Source: Pigmentiphaga sp. NML030171 | Lineage (GTDB): Bacteria > Pseudomonadota > Gammaproteobacteria > Burkholderiales > Burkholderiaceae_B | Direction of reading: 5' to 3' | DNA: 64,000 nucleotides | Assembly: GCF_002188635.1 (NCBI RefSeq) | Contig: NZ_NINX01000029.1 | Location: 248,001 to 312,000, forward strand | Shown here: piece by piece, positions 44,297 through 52,265 of the stretch | How positions within the stretch are numbered: position 1 is the first letter of the stretch | How the letters are laid out: each line of letters begins with the position of its first letter | Notes under the pieces: generated by a model | What the model was told of the DNA's origin: nothing | Seen by the model: the letters and a program-made list of their open reading frames with translations, nothing else | Database searches by the model: none | Made by a program: the position numbers and the translations under genes

Positions 44297-45282
44297 ACCC
44301 GTCTTTCCGTACTTACGTTTCCGTGCTGGCGCTCGCGGCCCTGGCGGGCTGCGCCACCCAGGGCAAGCCGCCGCCGACCATCTCGCTCGATGAGCCGGTG
44401 CAGGCGCAGCCGCTGCCGGAGCCGCCTGCACCTGTGGAGGCGGTCGCTGTGCCCGAGGTGCTGCCGATGCCGGCACAGTTGAAGCCAGCGCCCGAGGGCG
44501 AAGAAGCCAAGCCGGCGCCGGAGCCGGTCGACGAGAAGGTGCGCGTCTCACGGGCCAATACCGAGGCGCGCGTCGCGCCCACGCGCGAGGGCTACGTCAA
44601 CGCGATTCAGGTGTGGCCTTTCACGGACGGCGCGCTGTATCAGGTCTATGCGGCCGTGGGCCGCGTGACCGTGATCGCGCTCCAGCCCGGTGAGGAACTG
44701 GTGACGGTGGCCGCTGGCGACACGGTGCGCTGGATCGTGGGCGACACATCGAGCGGCAGCGGGGATGCGCTGCGCGTGAACGTGATGGTCAAGCCCATCC
44801 GCTCGGGCCTCAAGACGAATCTCGTTGTAACCACCAGCCGACGCACCTATCTGCTGGAACTGACCTCGACAGAGAAGACATGGATGGCGTCGATATCCTG
44901 GGAGTACCCCAAGGACAAGATGCTCGCCTTGCAGCGGCAGGCGCAGGCGGCCAGCGCCGCCGCGCCGGTCGAGACCGGGCTGTCGCTGGAGAAGATCCGT
45001 TTCCGCTATGCCATCAGTGGCAGCAATCCGCCGTGGAAGCCGCTGCGCGCCTTCGATGACGGCGAGAAGGTATATATCCAGTTTCCCGCCGGCATCGCCC
45101 AGGGCGAGTTGCCGCCGCTGTTCGTGATCGGTGCGCAGGGCGACGGGCAATTGGTGAACTACCGCTTCCGCTCGCCGTATTTCATCGTTGATCGCTTGTT
45201 CGGCGCTGCCGAGTTGCGCTTGGGCGGGGACAAGGGCGACGTGGTGCGGATCGAGCGCACCGACGGCACGCGGGGGAACTGA
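44293..45282 (+). CDS. trbG: TrbG (VirB9-like) outer-membrane core protein
   Basis: 329 residues, lipoprotein-like signal LAALAGC (Cys19). A Pro/Glu-rich spacer (residues 25-80) leads into the VirB9 domain: VQVWP-like VYPF region IQVWPFTDGALYQVYAA, ISGSNPPWKPLRAFDDGEKVYIQFP and FRSPYFIVDRLFGAAELRLG. Two bases before trbI. Confidence 0.95.
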   Translation: MNPSFRTYVSVLALAALAGCATQGKPPPTISLDEPVQAQPLPEPPAPVEAVAVPEVLPMPAQLKPAPEGEEAKPAPEPVDEKVRVSRANTEARVAPTREGYVNAIQVWPFTDGALYQVYAAVGRVTVIALQPGEELVTVAAGDTVRWIVGDTSSGSGDALRVNVMVKPIRSGLKTNLVVTTSRRTYLLELTSTEKTWMASISWEYPKDKMLALQRQAQAASAAAPVETGLSLEKIRFRYAISGSNPPWKPLRAFDDGEKVYIQFPAGIAQGELPPLFVIGAQGDGQLVNYRFRSPYFIVDRLFGAAELRLGGDKGDVVRIERTDGTRGN

Positions 45283-45284
45283 CC

Positions 45285-46559
45285 ATGAGCCAGGACGACA
45301 CCCCCGACCTCACCACGCCGCAGGCGGGCAAGGTCGCGCCCGAGGCGGTGGCGCTACGCGCCCAGCCGCGTCCGGTCACGCGCCTGAACCGGCGCACGCT
45401 GGCCGTCCTCGTCGGCGGCCTGTCGGTCGCCGTGCTCGGGGCCACGATCTGGTCATTGCAGCCGCATCGGCGCGGCACTGGCGAACAGACCGAGCTTTAC
45501 AACGTGGATCGCGTATCGAAGTCCGAGGGGCTGGATGGCCTGCCTTCCGACTACTCGAAGCTGCGGAAGGTGCCCGAGTTGGGGCCGCCGCTGCCGGGCG
45601 ATCTTGGCCCCGCCATCGTCGCTTCGCAGCAGCCGGCCGTAGCCGCTTACGCGGCCCCCGGCCACGATCCGAATGACGCTTTGCGCAAAGAGGCGGAAGC
45701 CGCTGCGGCTTCGTCGGTGTTCTTCCGCTCCGGCGGCCAGGGCCAAGGCCAGGCCGCAACGGTGGCGCAGGCGGCGCCGGGTGCGCCGGGTGCTGCAAGC
45801 GCGCTCGCAGCCTTCGACCCGCTCGCCGCCGGGCCGGCCTCGACGGCGGCCCAGCCCGCCGACCCGACCGCCACGCAGAACCGGCAAGACCAGAAGGAGG
45901 CGTTCCTGAAAGGCGGCTCTACGGAAACCCGCAATTCCGGCAACCTGGCGCTGCCGGCGTCGCCGTATCAGGTGATGGCCGGTACGGTGATCGCCGGGGC
46001 GCTGGTCACAGGCATCAAGTCCGATCTTCCGGGCGATGTGATCGCCACCGTCACGGAGCCCGTCTATGACACGGCCACGGGCAAGTTCCTGCTGATCCCG
46101 CAGGGATCGCGCATCCTCGGGCGCTACAACAGCCAGGTCAGCTACGGGCAGAGCCGCGTACAGGTGGTATGGAACCGGGTCATCCTGCCCGACACGTCAT
46201 CGCTGACGCTCGACAACCTCGTGGGCACCGACCCGGCCGGCTACGCCGGCCTGGAAGACGACGTGGACTGGCACTGGAACCGCGTCTTCGCCGGCGCCGT
46301 GTTGACGACGCTGCTGGGCGTGGGCGCCGAGCTGGCCGCGCCGGAGAACCGCCAGGACGGCAACCGCATCGTCATCGCCGGGCGCGACAGCGCACAGGAC
46401 AGCATCAATCAGGTCGGCCAGGAGATCACTCGGCGCAACATGAACATCCAGCCGACGCTGACAGCACGACCGGGCTTGCCGGTTCGGGTGATCGTGGCGC
46501 GCGACCTCGTGTTGCGTCCTTACCAACCCATGTTCTATCAGCTTGGAGGTGCGCGATGA
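45285..46559 (+). CDS. trbI: TrbI (VirB10-like) channel protein
   Basis: 424 residues. One N-terminal membrane helix (residues 42-63), Ala/Pro-rich periplasmic stretch, then VirB10 domain: VMAGTVIAGALVTGIKSDLPG, IPQGSRILGRYNSQVSYGQ, RVFAGAVLTTLLGVGAEL. Connects inner and outer membrane parts. Overlaps the DUF2274 gene by ATGA. Confidence 0.96.
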   Translation: MSQDDTPDLTTPQAGKVAPEAVALRAQPRPVTRLNRRTLAVLVGGLSVAVLGATIWSLQPHRRGTGEQTELYNVDRVSKSEGLDGLPSDYSKLRKVPELGPPLPGDLGPAIVASQQPAVAAYAAPGHDPNDALRKEAEAAAASSVFFRSGGQGQGQAATVAQAAPGAPGAASALAAFDPLAAGPASTAAQPADPTATQNRQDQKEAFLKGGSTETRNSGNLALPASPYQVMAGTVIAGALVTGIKSDLPGDVIATVTEPVYDTATGKFLLIPQGSRILGRYNSQVSYGQSRVQVVWNRVILPDTSSLTLDNLVGTDPAGYAGLEDDVDWHWNRVFAGAVLTTLLGVGAELAAPENRQDGNRIVIAGRDSAQDSINQVGQEITRRNMNIQPTLTARPGLPVRVIVARDLVLRPYQPMFYQLGGAR

Positions 46560-46801
46560 GTACCGCCCGAAAACTCCGCCTCGGCCCGTTGCCGTCCAGC
46601 GGTAGCACGAAGCTGACGTTCACCTGCCCGGCCAGCCTGAAAGCCGACCTGGACGCCTACGCCGCACTGCACGCGCAGACGTATGGCGAGGCCGTCGATG
46701 CAACGACGTTGATCCCGCACATGCTGGAGACGTTCATGGCGGGGGATCGGGGATTCAGAAAGGGAAGCAGGGGCAAGGCCGCACCGCCGAAGTCGGGTTG
46801 A
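46556..46801 (+). CDS. DUF2274 small protein at the end of the trb operon
   Basis: 81 residues. KLRLGPLPSSGSTKLTFTCPASLKADLDAYAALHA fits the DUF2274 pattern, possibly a ribbon-helix-helix-type protein; LIPHMLETFMAGDRGF near the end. The last structural gene of Tn4371-family ICEs. Function unknown. Confidence 0.9.
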   Translation: MSTARKLRLGPLPSSGSTKLTFTCPASLKADLDAYAALHAQTYGEAVDATTLIPHMLETFMAGDRGFRKGSRGKAAPPKSG

Positions 46802-46834
46802 CGATGTGGACGCATCCACCACCCACTCACGATG

Positions 46835-46868
46835 AAAGCGCAGCCCTCGGGTTGCGCTTTCGCTTTCT
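46835..46868 (+). terminator. terminator of the trb operon
   Basis: AAAGCGCAGCCC (46835-46846) and GGGTTGCGCTTT (46849-46860), loop TC, one G-T pair, followed by CGCTTTCT. The 208 bases from here to the attachment site hold no gene that I can support. Confidence 0.8.
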
Positions 46869-47076
46869 GGGGATGGATTGCGACAGGCCGGGGCATAAGA
46901 TGGCTATGCGATCTTGCCCGCTGCGGCGCCCCTGCGTTTGCCACCGCAAAGCGCCCATGTGGCACCTAGCCAGAAATGCAGCAAGCGCGCGCCGCAGCCC
47001 GAATCTAGGCTAACCTATTGCCCCATAAGACCTTTTGCGCCGCTGCATGACCTCACAAAAGACTTGACAGCGGACA

Positions 47077-47084
47077 TTTTTCAT
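47077..47084. other. attR core site of the ICE
   Basis: TTTTTCAT, the 8-base target of Tn4371-family integrases as recalled from the literature. It lies inside the inverted repeat GGACAT (47072-47077) and ATGTCC (47083-47088). It overlaps the stop codon of the chromosomal aldehyde dehydrogenase, whose TGA is read on the minus strand from 47083 to 47081. Element genes end and chromosomal genes begin here, which supports the call. Confidence 0.85.
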
Positions 47085-48580
47085 GTCCCCAGGCGTGGGA
47101 TGGACGGCGGCACCGTGGGCAGCATGACCGTCTTCTCGAAGGTATAGAACTTCATGCTGGACTCGCCGCCCTCCCGGCCGTAGCCCGATGCCTTGATGCC
47201 GCCGAAGGGCGCGCGTAGGTCACGCGTCATGGGCGTGTTGACCCACACCATGCCGGCCCGGATCTCCGACAGCGCGCGCATCACCGTGGGCTGGTGGTCG
47301 CTCCATACATACGACACCAGGCCGAACTCGCTGTCGTTCGCGATGGCGTAGGCCTCGTCCTGCGTATCGAACGGGACGATGGTCGCGAAGGGTCCGAAGA
47401 TCTCCTCGCGGCAGACACGCGCCGTGTTGTCCCGCGCCAATACCGCCGTCGGCTGGAAATAGAAGCCCGGTTCCAGTTCCTCGACCGTCGCGCCGCCGCA
47501 CAGCAGCTGCGCGCCATCGGCGCGGGCGATGTCCACGTAGCCGGCCACTCGTTGCCGGTGCGCCTGGAACGCCAGCGGCCCGATCTCGGTGGCCGGGTCC
47601 AGCGGGCTGCCTATGCGCAGCCGGCGGGCGCGCTGCGCGAAGGCGTCGACGAAGCGGTCCAGCACCGCCCGCTGTACCAGGATGCGCGAACCGGCCAGGC
47701 ACTGCTGGCCGTTGTTCGAGAAAATGCCGACCAGCGCGCCGTCCAACGCGCGGTCCAGGTCGGCCGATTCGAAGACGATGTTGGCCGACTTGCCGCCCAG
47801 TTCCAGCGACAGGGGCTTGAGCCCTTCGCCGGCGCTGGCCGAGATCCGCCGTGCCGTCTGCGTGCCGCCCGTGAACGACACCAGGTCCACCTGCGGATGC
47901 GCCACCAGGGCTTCGCCCGTGACGCCGCCCCGGCCGTTGACCAGGTTGACGACGCCCGGCGGCACGCCTGCTTCCACCAGCAGTTCCATGAAGCGCGCGA
48001 CCGCCAGCGGCGTGACCTCGGACGGCTTGCAGACGCAGCTGTTGCCGAACGCGATGGCGCCGGCGATCTTCATCGACGTCAGGGCCAGCGGCGCGTTCCA
48101 CGGGCCGATCAGCGCCGCCACGCCCACCGGCTCGCGCAGCACCAGCGTCAGGTACCCGTCCGTCTGGCCGTGCAGCTTCTCGGCATGCTGGCCCAGGAAC
48201 TCCGCGAAAAAGCGGAAGTTATAGGCGGTACGGGGAATCTGGCCCTTTTGCAGGTGGCGCATGGGAATGCCGGAGTTCATGCACTCCAGGTAGGCCAGTT
48301 CGTCGCGATGCAGGTCGACCAGGTCGGCCACCCTGCGCATCACGGCCTGCCGGGCCTCGACCGGCAGCCTGCGCCAGCGCCCGTCCTCGAAAGCGGCCCG
48401 GGCGGACCGCACCGCCGCATCGACCTCGTCCGCCGGCGCCTCGACCAGGGTCGAGATGCGCCGCGCGTCGCCGGGGAAGATCACCGGCAGCTCGTATCCG
48501 GCCGAACGCGTGCAGCGGCCGTCGATGAAACTCGTTACTTGCTCGCGGATGGGGAATTCGGCCGGCGCGGGTTGCTTCAT
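47081..48580 (-). CDS. NAD(P)-dependent aldehyde dehydrogenase
   Basis: 499 residues, full length. Catalytic Glu in LSLELGGKSAN and Cys in NNGQQCLAGSR (about residue 298); nucleotide-binding GPWNAPLALTSMK and FTGGTQTARRIS. Closest in feel to HpaE/DmpC-type semialdehyde dehydrogenases (PFGGIKASGYGREGG, ending FEKTVML and PPSIPRLGT), used in meta-cleavage pathways of aromatic acids. Follows the FAD monooxygenase by 11 bases as second gene of a minus-strand operon. The ICE is inserted exactly at its stop, leaving the protein intact. Confidence 0.92.
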   Translation of the reverse strand: MKQPAPAEFPIREQVTSFIDGRCTRSAGYELPVIFPGDARRISTLVEAPADEVDAAVRSARAAFEDGRWRRLPVEARQAVMRRVADLVDLHRDELAYLECMNSGIPMRHLQKGQIPRTAYNFRFFAEFLGQHAEKLHGQTDGYLTLVLREPVGVAALIGPWNAPLALTSMKIAGAIAFGNSCVCKPSEVTPLAVARFMELLVEAGVPPGVVNLVNGRGGVTGEALVAHPQVDLVSFTGGTQTARRISASAGEGLKPLSLELGGKSANIVFESADLDRALDGALVGIFSNNGQQCLAGSRILVQRAVLDRFVDAFAQRARRLRIGSPLDPATEIGPLAFQAHRQRVAGYVDIARADGAQLLCGGATVEELEPGFYFQPTAVLARDNTARVCREEIFGPFATIVPFDTQDEAYAIANDSEFGLVSYVWSDHQPTVMRALSEIRAGMVWVNTPMTRDLRAPFGGIKASGYGREGGESSMKFYTFEKTVMLPTVPPSIPRLGT

Positions 48581-48591
48581 GTCGTTCCGTG

Positions 48592-49800
48592 CTATTCGAT
48601 CGCGGCCGCTTCGCGCAGGCTCAGGATCATCGAGGTTTCGAGCAGGTACTCGCGGGCCAGGCGCGGATCGTCCGCCTTGCGCTTCAAGTCCTCCAGCGTC
48701 GCGCGGCGTTGCGCCTCCCCGCGCTCCTGCATGCGGGCGCGGTTACGGCCGGACTGCTGCAATACGTGCTTGATCGCGATCGGGCGGCGCTGGCGCTCGT
48801 ATTGCCCCAGCAGCGCATCGCTTTCGCCCGCATAGATGCGGCGCAGCTTGTCGGTAAGGTTGAAGGCGTCGTGGATGCCGCCGTTCATGCCCATGCCGCC
48901 GCTGGGGCTGTTGATGTGGGCGGCGTCGCCGGCCAGCACGATGCGGCCGTTGACATAGGTGTTCACGACCCGCTGGTGGATGCGGTAGGGCCGGATCTCC
49001 ATCACCTCGTAGGCCTGTTCGCGCGGCAGGACGTGTTGCAGTTTCTTCTGGATGGACTCGGGCTGGAGGGCGTCGTCGATCGACTCGCCTTCCCACGGGT
49101 ACAGGCTGACCCGCCAGAGGCCGGGAAGCCGCAGCAGGCTGAAGGTGCCGGTCGAGGCCCAGCAATAGTTGATGTAGGACAGCGTGGGAATGTGCTCGTG
49201 GAACGGAAAGCGGGTGGTGGCCAGCACCGTGGTCTCGGGAAAGGTCAGTCCTTCGAAGCTCAGGTCCAGCGCGGCCCGCACCATGCTGCGGGCGCCGTCG
49301 GCCGCGATCAGGTAGCGCCCCGTCAGTTCCTGCCGCTCGCCGCCGGGCCGCTCCACCGTGACGCGCACCGAGTCCGCGTCCTGCGACACCTCCACGCACG
49401 GGTGTCCCATCAGCACCCGCACCGCCGGCAGCTTTTCCCGGATGTGGGCCAGCAGCAGCTCGGACAGTTTCCATTGTTCGGTCTGCAGGCGATAGGGATG
49501 CGGGGTCTCGTCCTTGAGCACCGACAGGTCGAATTCGGCGAATTCGCTCGTCTCGTGCATGCGCACCTGCCAGGTGGGGGCGACCAGCCCGGCTTCGATC
49601 AACCCGGGCGTGATACCGTACTCGTCCAGCATCTCCAGCGTCGGGGGGTGGAAGGTCGAGGCCTTCAAGGCGCGCGACACCTGTTCCTCGGCTTCCACGA
49701 CCACGACCGGAATGCCGTAATGGCCCAGCCGCATCGCCGCGACCAGGCCCACGGGGCCGCCGCCTACAATAATGACCTGCTCGGGGGTCCCGGTGCTCAC
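48592..49800 (-). CDS. FAD-dependent aromatic-ring monooxygenase
   Basis: 402 residues. Class A flavoprotein: FAD/NAD Rossmann motif VIIVGGGPVGLVAAMRLGHYG at residues 9-29, the DG motif LIAADGARSMVR, and GDAAHINSPSGGMGMNGGIHDAFNL. Related to MhpA/PobA-like hydroxylases. Shorter than MhpA (about 550), so not called mhpA. Expected to hydroxylate an aromatic acid whose ring-cleavage product is then oxidised by the ALDH. First gene of the operon; palindrome at 49852 is 52 bases upstream. Confidence 0.9.
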   Translation of the reverse strand: MSTGTPEQVIIVGGGPVGLVAAMRLGHYGIPVVVVEAEEQVSRALKASTFHPPTLEMLDEYGITPGLIEAGLVAPTWQVRMHETSEFAEFDLSVLKDETPHPYRLQTEQWKLSELLLAHIREKLPAVRVLMGHPCVEVSQDADSVRVTVERPGGERQELTGRYLIAADGARSMVRAALDLSFEGLTFPETTVLATTRFPFHEHIPTLSYINYCWASTGTFSLLRLPGLWRVSLYPWEGESIDDALQPESIQKKLQHVLPREQAYEVMEIRPYRIHQRVVNTYVNGRIVLAGDAAHINSPSGGMGMNGGIHDAFNLTDKLRRIYAGESDALLGQYERQRRPIAIKHVLQQSGRNRARMQERGEAQRRATLEDLKRKADDPRLAREYLLETSMILSLREAAAIE

Positions 49801-49851
49801 ACGCTACCTCGTTTCGGTTATCGACGCTTTTCGAGCCATTTCACATTTATT

Positions 49852-49869
49852 CTATTGACCTGTCAATAG
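49852..49869. promoter_or_regulatory. 18-base palindrome before the monooxygenase operon
   Basis: Perfect arms CTATTGAC and GTCAATAG around CT. On the minus strand it also supplies a TTGACA -35 (spacing to a weak -10 about 17 bases), so a bound regulator would block the promoter. The regulator itself is not in the window. Confidence 0.65.
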
Positions 49870-49916
49870 GACAATTAAACCATCCGATCCGGCGTTCGGG
49901 ACGGTGTCGCACGGGA

Positions 49917-49943
49917 CGTCACAAACCGGCGGGCTCGTTCGTC
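49917..49943 (+). promoter_or_regulatory. ECF41-type promoter of the sigma factor gene
   Basis: CGTCACA (49917-49923), 16-base spacer, CGTC (49940-49943). The recorded ECF41 promoter is TGTCACA-N16-CGTC, so only the first base differs. It lies about 100 bases before the sigma gene and points to autoregulation. Confidence 0.7.
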
Positions 49944-50044
49944 ACAAGGAGATCGCGGCGCCGACCAGCGCGATCGCGGCGATATCAACCTCTGGAGCCG
50001 GCTCCAGGTATCGATGCACTGATGGGTCCGCTCGGGAATGAATC

Positions 50045-50929
50045 ATGGACATGATGACGGGTGATGGGACGGAGATCTTCGAAGCACGGCGGCGGTTCCT
50101 GTTCGGGCTGGCCTACCGCATGCTGGGCACGCGGGCGGATGCCGAGGATGCCGTGCAGGAGACCTTCATCAAGTGGATGCACGCGGATCGCGGCGCGATC
50201 GCGAATCCCGCGGCGTGGCTGACCAGCATCTGCACCAACCTGTGCGTGGACATGCTGCGCGCGGCGCACCGGACGCGGGTGGACTACGTGGGTTCGTGGC
50301 TGCCCGAGCCCATCCATACCCGCGAGGACGACACGCCGGAGTCGCGGCTGGAACTGGCCTCGTCGCTGACCACGGCCTTCCTGCTGGTGCTGGAGCGGCT
50401 CACGCCCAAGGAGCGCGCCGCGTACCTGCTGCACGAGATCTTCGACACCCCCTATCCGGACATCGCGGCCACGCTGGGCATGCAGGAAAGCGCCTGCCGC
50501 AAGCTGGTCTCGCGGGCGCGCGAGGCGGTCGAGTCCAGCAAGGTCCGCCACGCCACGCCGGCCGAACGCCAGGAGCAGTTGCTGTCGGCCTTCCAGGACG
50601 CCATCAATGGCCATGGCACGGGGCCGCTGGCTGCCCTGCTGTCGGACGATGTCCGCTTCTCGTCGGACGGCGGCGGCAAGGCCATCACGCTGCAGCAGGA
50701 ACTGATGGGCAAGATGTCGGTGATGCGCTTCGTCGAACGCGGCCTGATACGGTTCTGGCGGGGCATGGACTGGATCGTGGCCGACATCAGCGGCGCCAGG
50801 GGCGTGCTGCTGCGCGAGAACGGCGTAATCATCGGCGCGTTGACCTTCGCCTACGGCGAAAACGGCGCGGTGTCCAATATTTACCTGATGCGCAACCCGG
50901 ACAAGCTCGCCCGATTCCAGGGCCTGTGA
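50045..50929 (+). CDS. ECF41-type RNA polymerase sigma factor with SnoaL-like C-terminal domain
   Basis: 294 residues. Sigma region 2 (residues 12-80: FLFGLAYRMLGTRADAEDAVQETFIKW), region 4 (residues 115-165: RLTPKERAAYLLHEIFDTPYPDIAATLG), then a SnoaL-like domain (residues 175-294). The three hallmarks of ECF41 are present: WLPEP in the linker, DGGGK in the SnoaL domain and NPDKL at the C-terminus. ECF41 proteins need no classical anti-sigma; the C-terminal domain regulates activity. The usual partner gene (carboxymuconolactone decarboxylase, oxidoreductase or epimerase) is not beside it; the closest oxidoreductase is the divergent monooxygenase. Confidence 0.93.
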   Translation: MDMMTGDGTEIFEARRRFLFGLAYRMLGTRADAEDAVQETFIKWMHADRGAIANPAAWLTSICTNLCVDMLRAAHRTRVDYVGSWLPEPIHTREDDTPESRLELASSLTTAFLLVLERLTPKERAAYLLHEIFDTPYPDIAATLGMQESACRKLVSRAREAVESSKVRHATPAERQEQLLSAFQDAINGHGTGPLAALLSDDVRFSSDGGGKAITLQQELMGKMSVMRFVERGLIRFWRGMDWIVADISGARGVLLRENGVIIGALTFAYGENGAVSNIYLMRNPDKLARFQGL

Positions 50930-50957
50930 GGCGGCTCTTGCAGGCCTTGCGGCAAGA

Positions 50958-50984
50958 GGTAACAAGTTTTGCGGACCTCGCGCC
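50958..50984 (+). promoter_or_regulatory. weaker ECF41-like promoter before the LEA gene
   Basis: GGTAACA, 16-base spacer, CGCC: five of seven and three of four matches to the ECF41 consensus with the right spacing. The expected start of transcription is about 25 bases before the ATG. Confidence 0.45.
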
Positions 50985-51015
50985 ACGTTCCTAAGATGAA
51001 GGCTGCACAGCTTTC

Positions 51016-51510
51016 ATGGGCACGATCATGCATCTTCCTTCCCCCGGATTTTCGTCGCCGCGCCGGGCCGCCCTGGCCGGCCTGCTGGCGGTGGCGCTGG
51101 CCGGCTGCGCCAGCCTGCCCGGCCGCGATCCGCTCAACGTGCAGGTCGCCGGCATCGAACCCCTGGAAGGCCAGGGGCTGGAGATGCGGATGGCGGTCAA
51201 GCTGCGGGTCCAGAACCCCAACGACTCCGCGGTGGACTACGACGGCGCCGCGCTGGAACTGGAGTTGAACGGCAAGCGCTTCGCGACGGGCGTCAGCAAC
51301 GAACGCGGCAGCGTGCCCCGCTTCGGCGAGACCGTGCTGACGGTACCGGTATCGGTGTCCGCGCTCAGCGCCATCCGGCAGGCACTGGGCCTGGCCGATG
51401 GCTCCAGCCTGGACAACATTCCCTATGTGGTCCGCGGCAAGCTGTCGGGCGGCATGTTCGGCACGACGCGCTTTTCGGACAAGGGCAGCCTGAGCCTGCC
51501 CGGTTACTGA
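51016..51510 (+). CDS. LEA type 2-like lipoprotein
   Basis: 164 residues (or 160 from the Met at 51028). Lipobox ALAGC at about residue 33. The WHy/LEA14 domain follows: LEGQGLEMRMAVKLRVQNPNDSAVDYDGAALELELNGKRFATG and VPVSVSALSAIRQALG. Probably an outer-membrane-anchored stress protein. Follows the sigma gene by 87 bases and may be one of its targets. Confidence 0.85.
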   Translation: MGTIMHLPSPGFSSPRRAALAGLLAVALAGCASLPGRDPLNVQVAGIEPLEGQGLEMRMAVKLRVQNPNDSAVDYDGAALELELNGKRFATGVSNERGSVPRFGETVLTVPVSVSALSAIRQALGLADGSSLDNIPYVVRGKLSGGMFGTTRFSDKGSLSLPGY

Positions 51511-51520
51511 AGCGAGTCTC

Positions 51521-52165
51521 CTACAACCCCTTCTCCACCATCTCCAGCAGCCGCTGCCCCACCACTTCGACCTGCGCGGGACTGAAGCCGCGCAACGGCC
51601 CGTCTATCACCAGCATGGCCAGCCCATGGACGGACGACCACGCGAGGTATTCGGCGGCGTGGCGCCGCTCCGGCGTGAGCAGGCCCGCCGCCGCCATGCG
51701 ATCCAAGGCGGCGCTGAGCAGCTGGAACGGATCCAGTCCGCCCCGGCCGGCCTTGTCGGCCGGGGGTACGTTCAGCGGCCCGTCGGCCGGGGCGAACGCG
51801 GTGCGGAACAGGCCGGGCTCCTTGCTGGCGAAGCTCAGGTAGCCCGTGCCCACCGCGCGCAGGCTGGCGCGGGCGTAGTCGGCGGGCGGGCTGTCGCCGT
51901 CCAGCTTGTCGAGCTCGGCTTCCATGGCGGTCGCCAGCGCGGACAGCGCCGCGGCCCGCACCGCCAGCAGCAGGTCTCCCCGGCTGGCGAAATGGCGGTA
52001 GGCGGCGTTCGGAACGACGCCGGCGCGGCGGGTGGCTTCGCGCAGCACGATCGCCGACGGGCCGCCCTGGCGGGCGAGCTCGATGCCCGCTTCCAGCAGG
52101 GCGCGGCGCAGGTCGCCGTGGCGGTAGGTGCTGCGCGAGGCGGGCGGGGTGACGGCGCTGGTCAT
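51521..52165 (-). CDS. TetR-family repressor
   Basis: 214 residues. HTH at residues 16-60 (LRRALLEAGIELARQGGPSAIVLREATRRAGVVPNAAYRHFASRGDLLLAV) and a TetR_C-type ligand domain with WHG-like WSSVHGLAMLVIDGP. Divergent from the VOC gene; operator in between at 52178-52222. Confidence 0.92.
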   Translation of the reverse strand: MTSAVTPPASRSTYRHGDLRRALLEAGIELARQGGPSAIVLREATRRAGVVPNAAYRHFASRGDLLLAVRAAALSALATAMEAELDKLDGDSPPADYARASLRAVGTGYLSFASKEPGLFRTAFAPADGPLNVPPADKAGRGGLDPFQLLSAALDRMAAAGLLTPERRHAAEYLAWSSVHGLAMLVIDGPLRGFSPAQVEVVGQRLLEMVEKGL

Positions 52166-52177
52166 GGGAACTCCATG

Positions 52178-52222
52178 TGGACACTGTACATTATCTCTGA
52201 TAACTTATGTGTACAGCGTCCA
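52178..52222. promoter_or_regulatory. nested operator between tetR and the VOC gene
   Basis: Outer arms TGGACACTGTACA (52178-52190) and TGTACAGCGTCCA (52210-52222), 12 of 13 paired. Inside lies TTATC-TCT-GATAA. TGTACA-type palindromes are usual for TetR proteins. Covers both divergent promoters. Confidence 0.7.
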
Positions 52223-52265
52223 CAAACCCATCCCCTTCATCCAGCAGTCAGACGAGGAGACCGTC

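Noticed and set aside
47081-48580. Aldehyde dehydrogenase truncated by the ICE
   Set aside because: Length is normal (499 residues), catalytic residues are present, and the stop lies in the shared core, so no coding loss is seen.
48592-49800. Naming the monooxygenase mhpA
   Set aside because: Too short for MhpA and no mhp neighbours visible; general class only.
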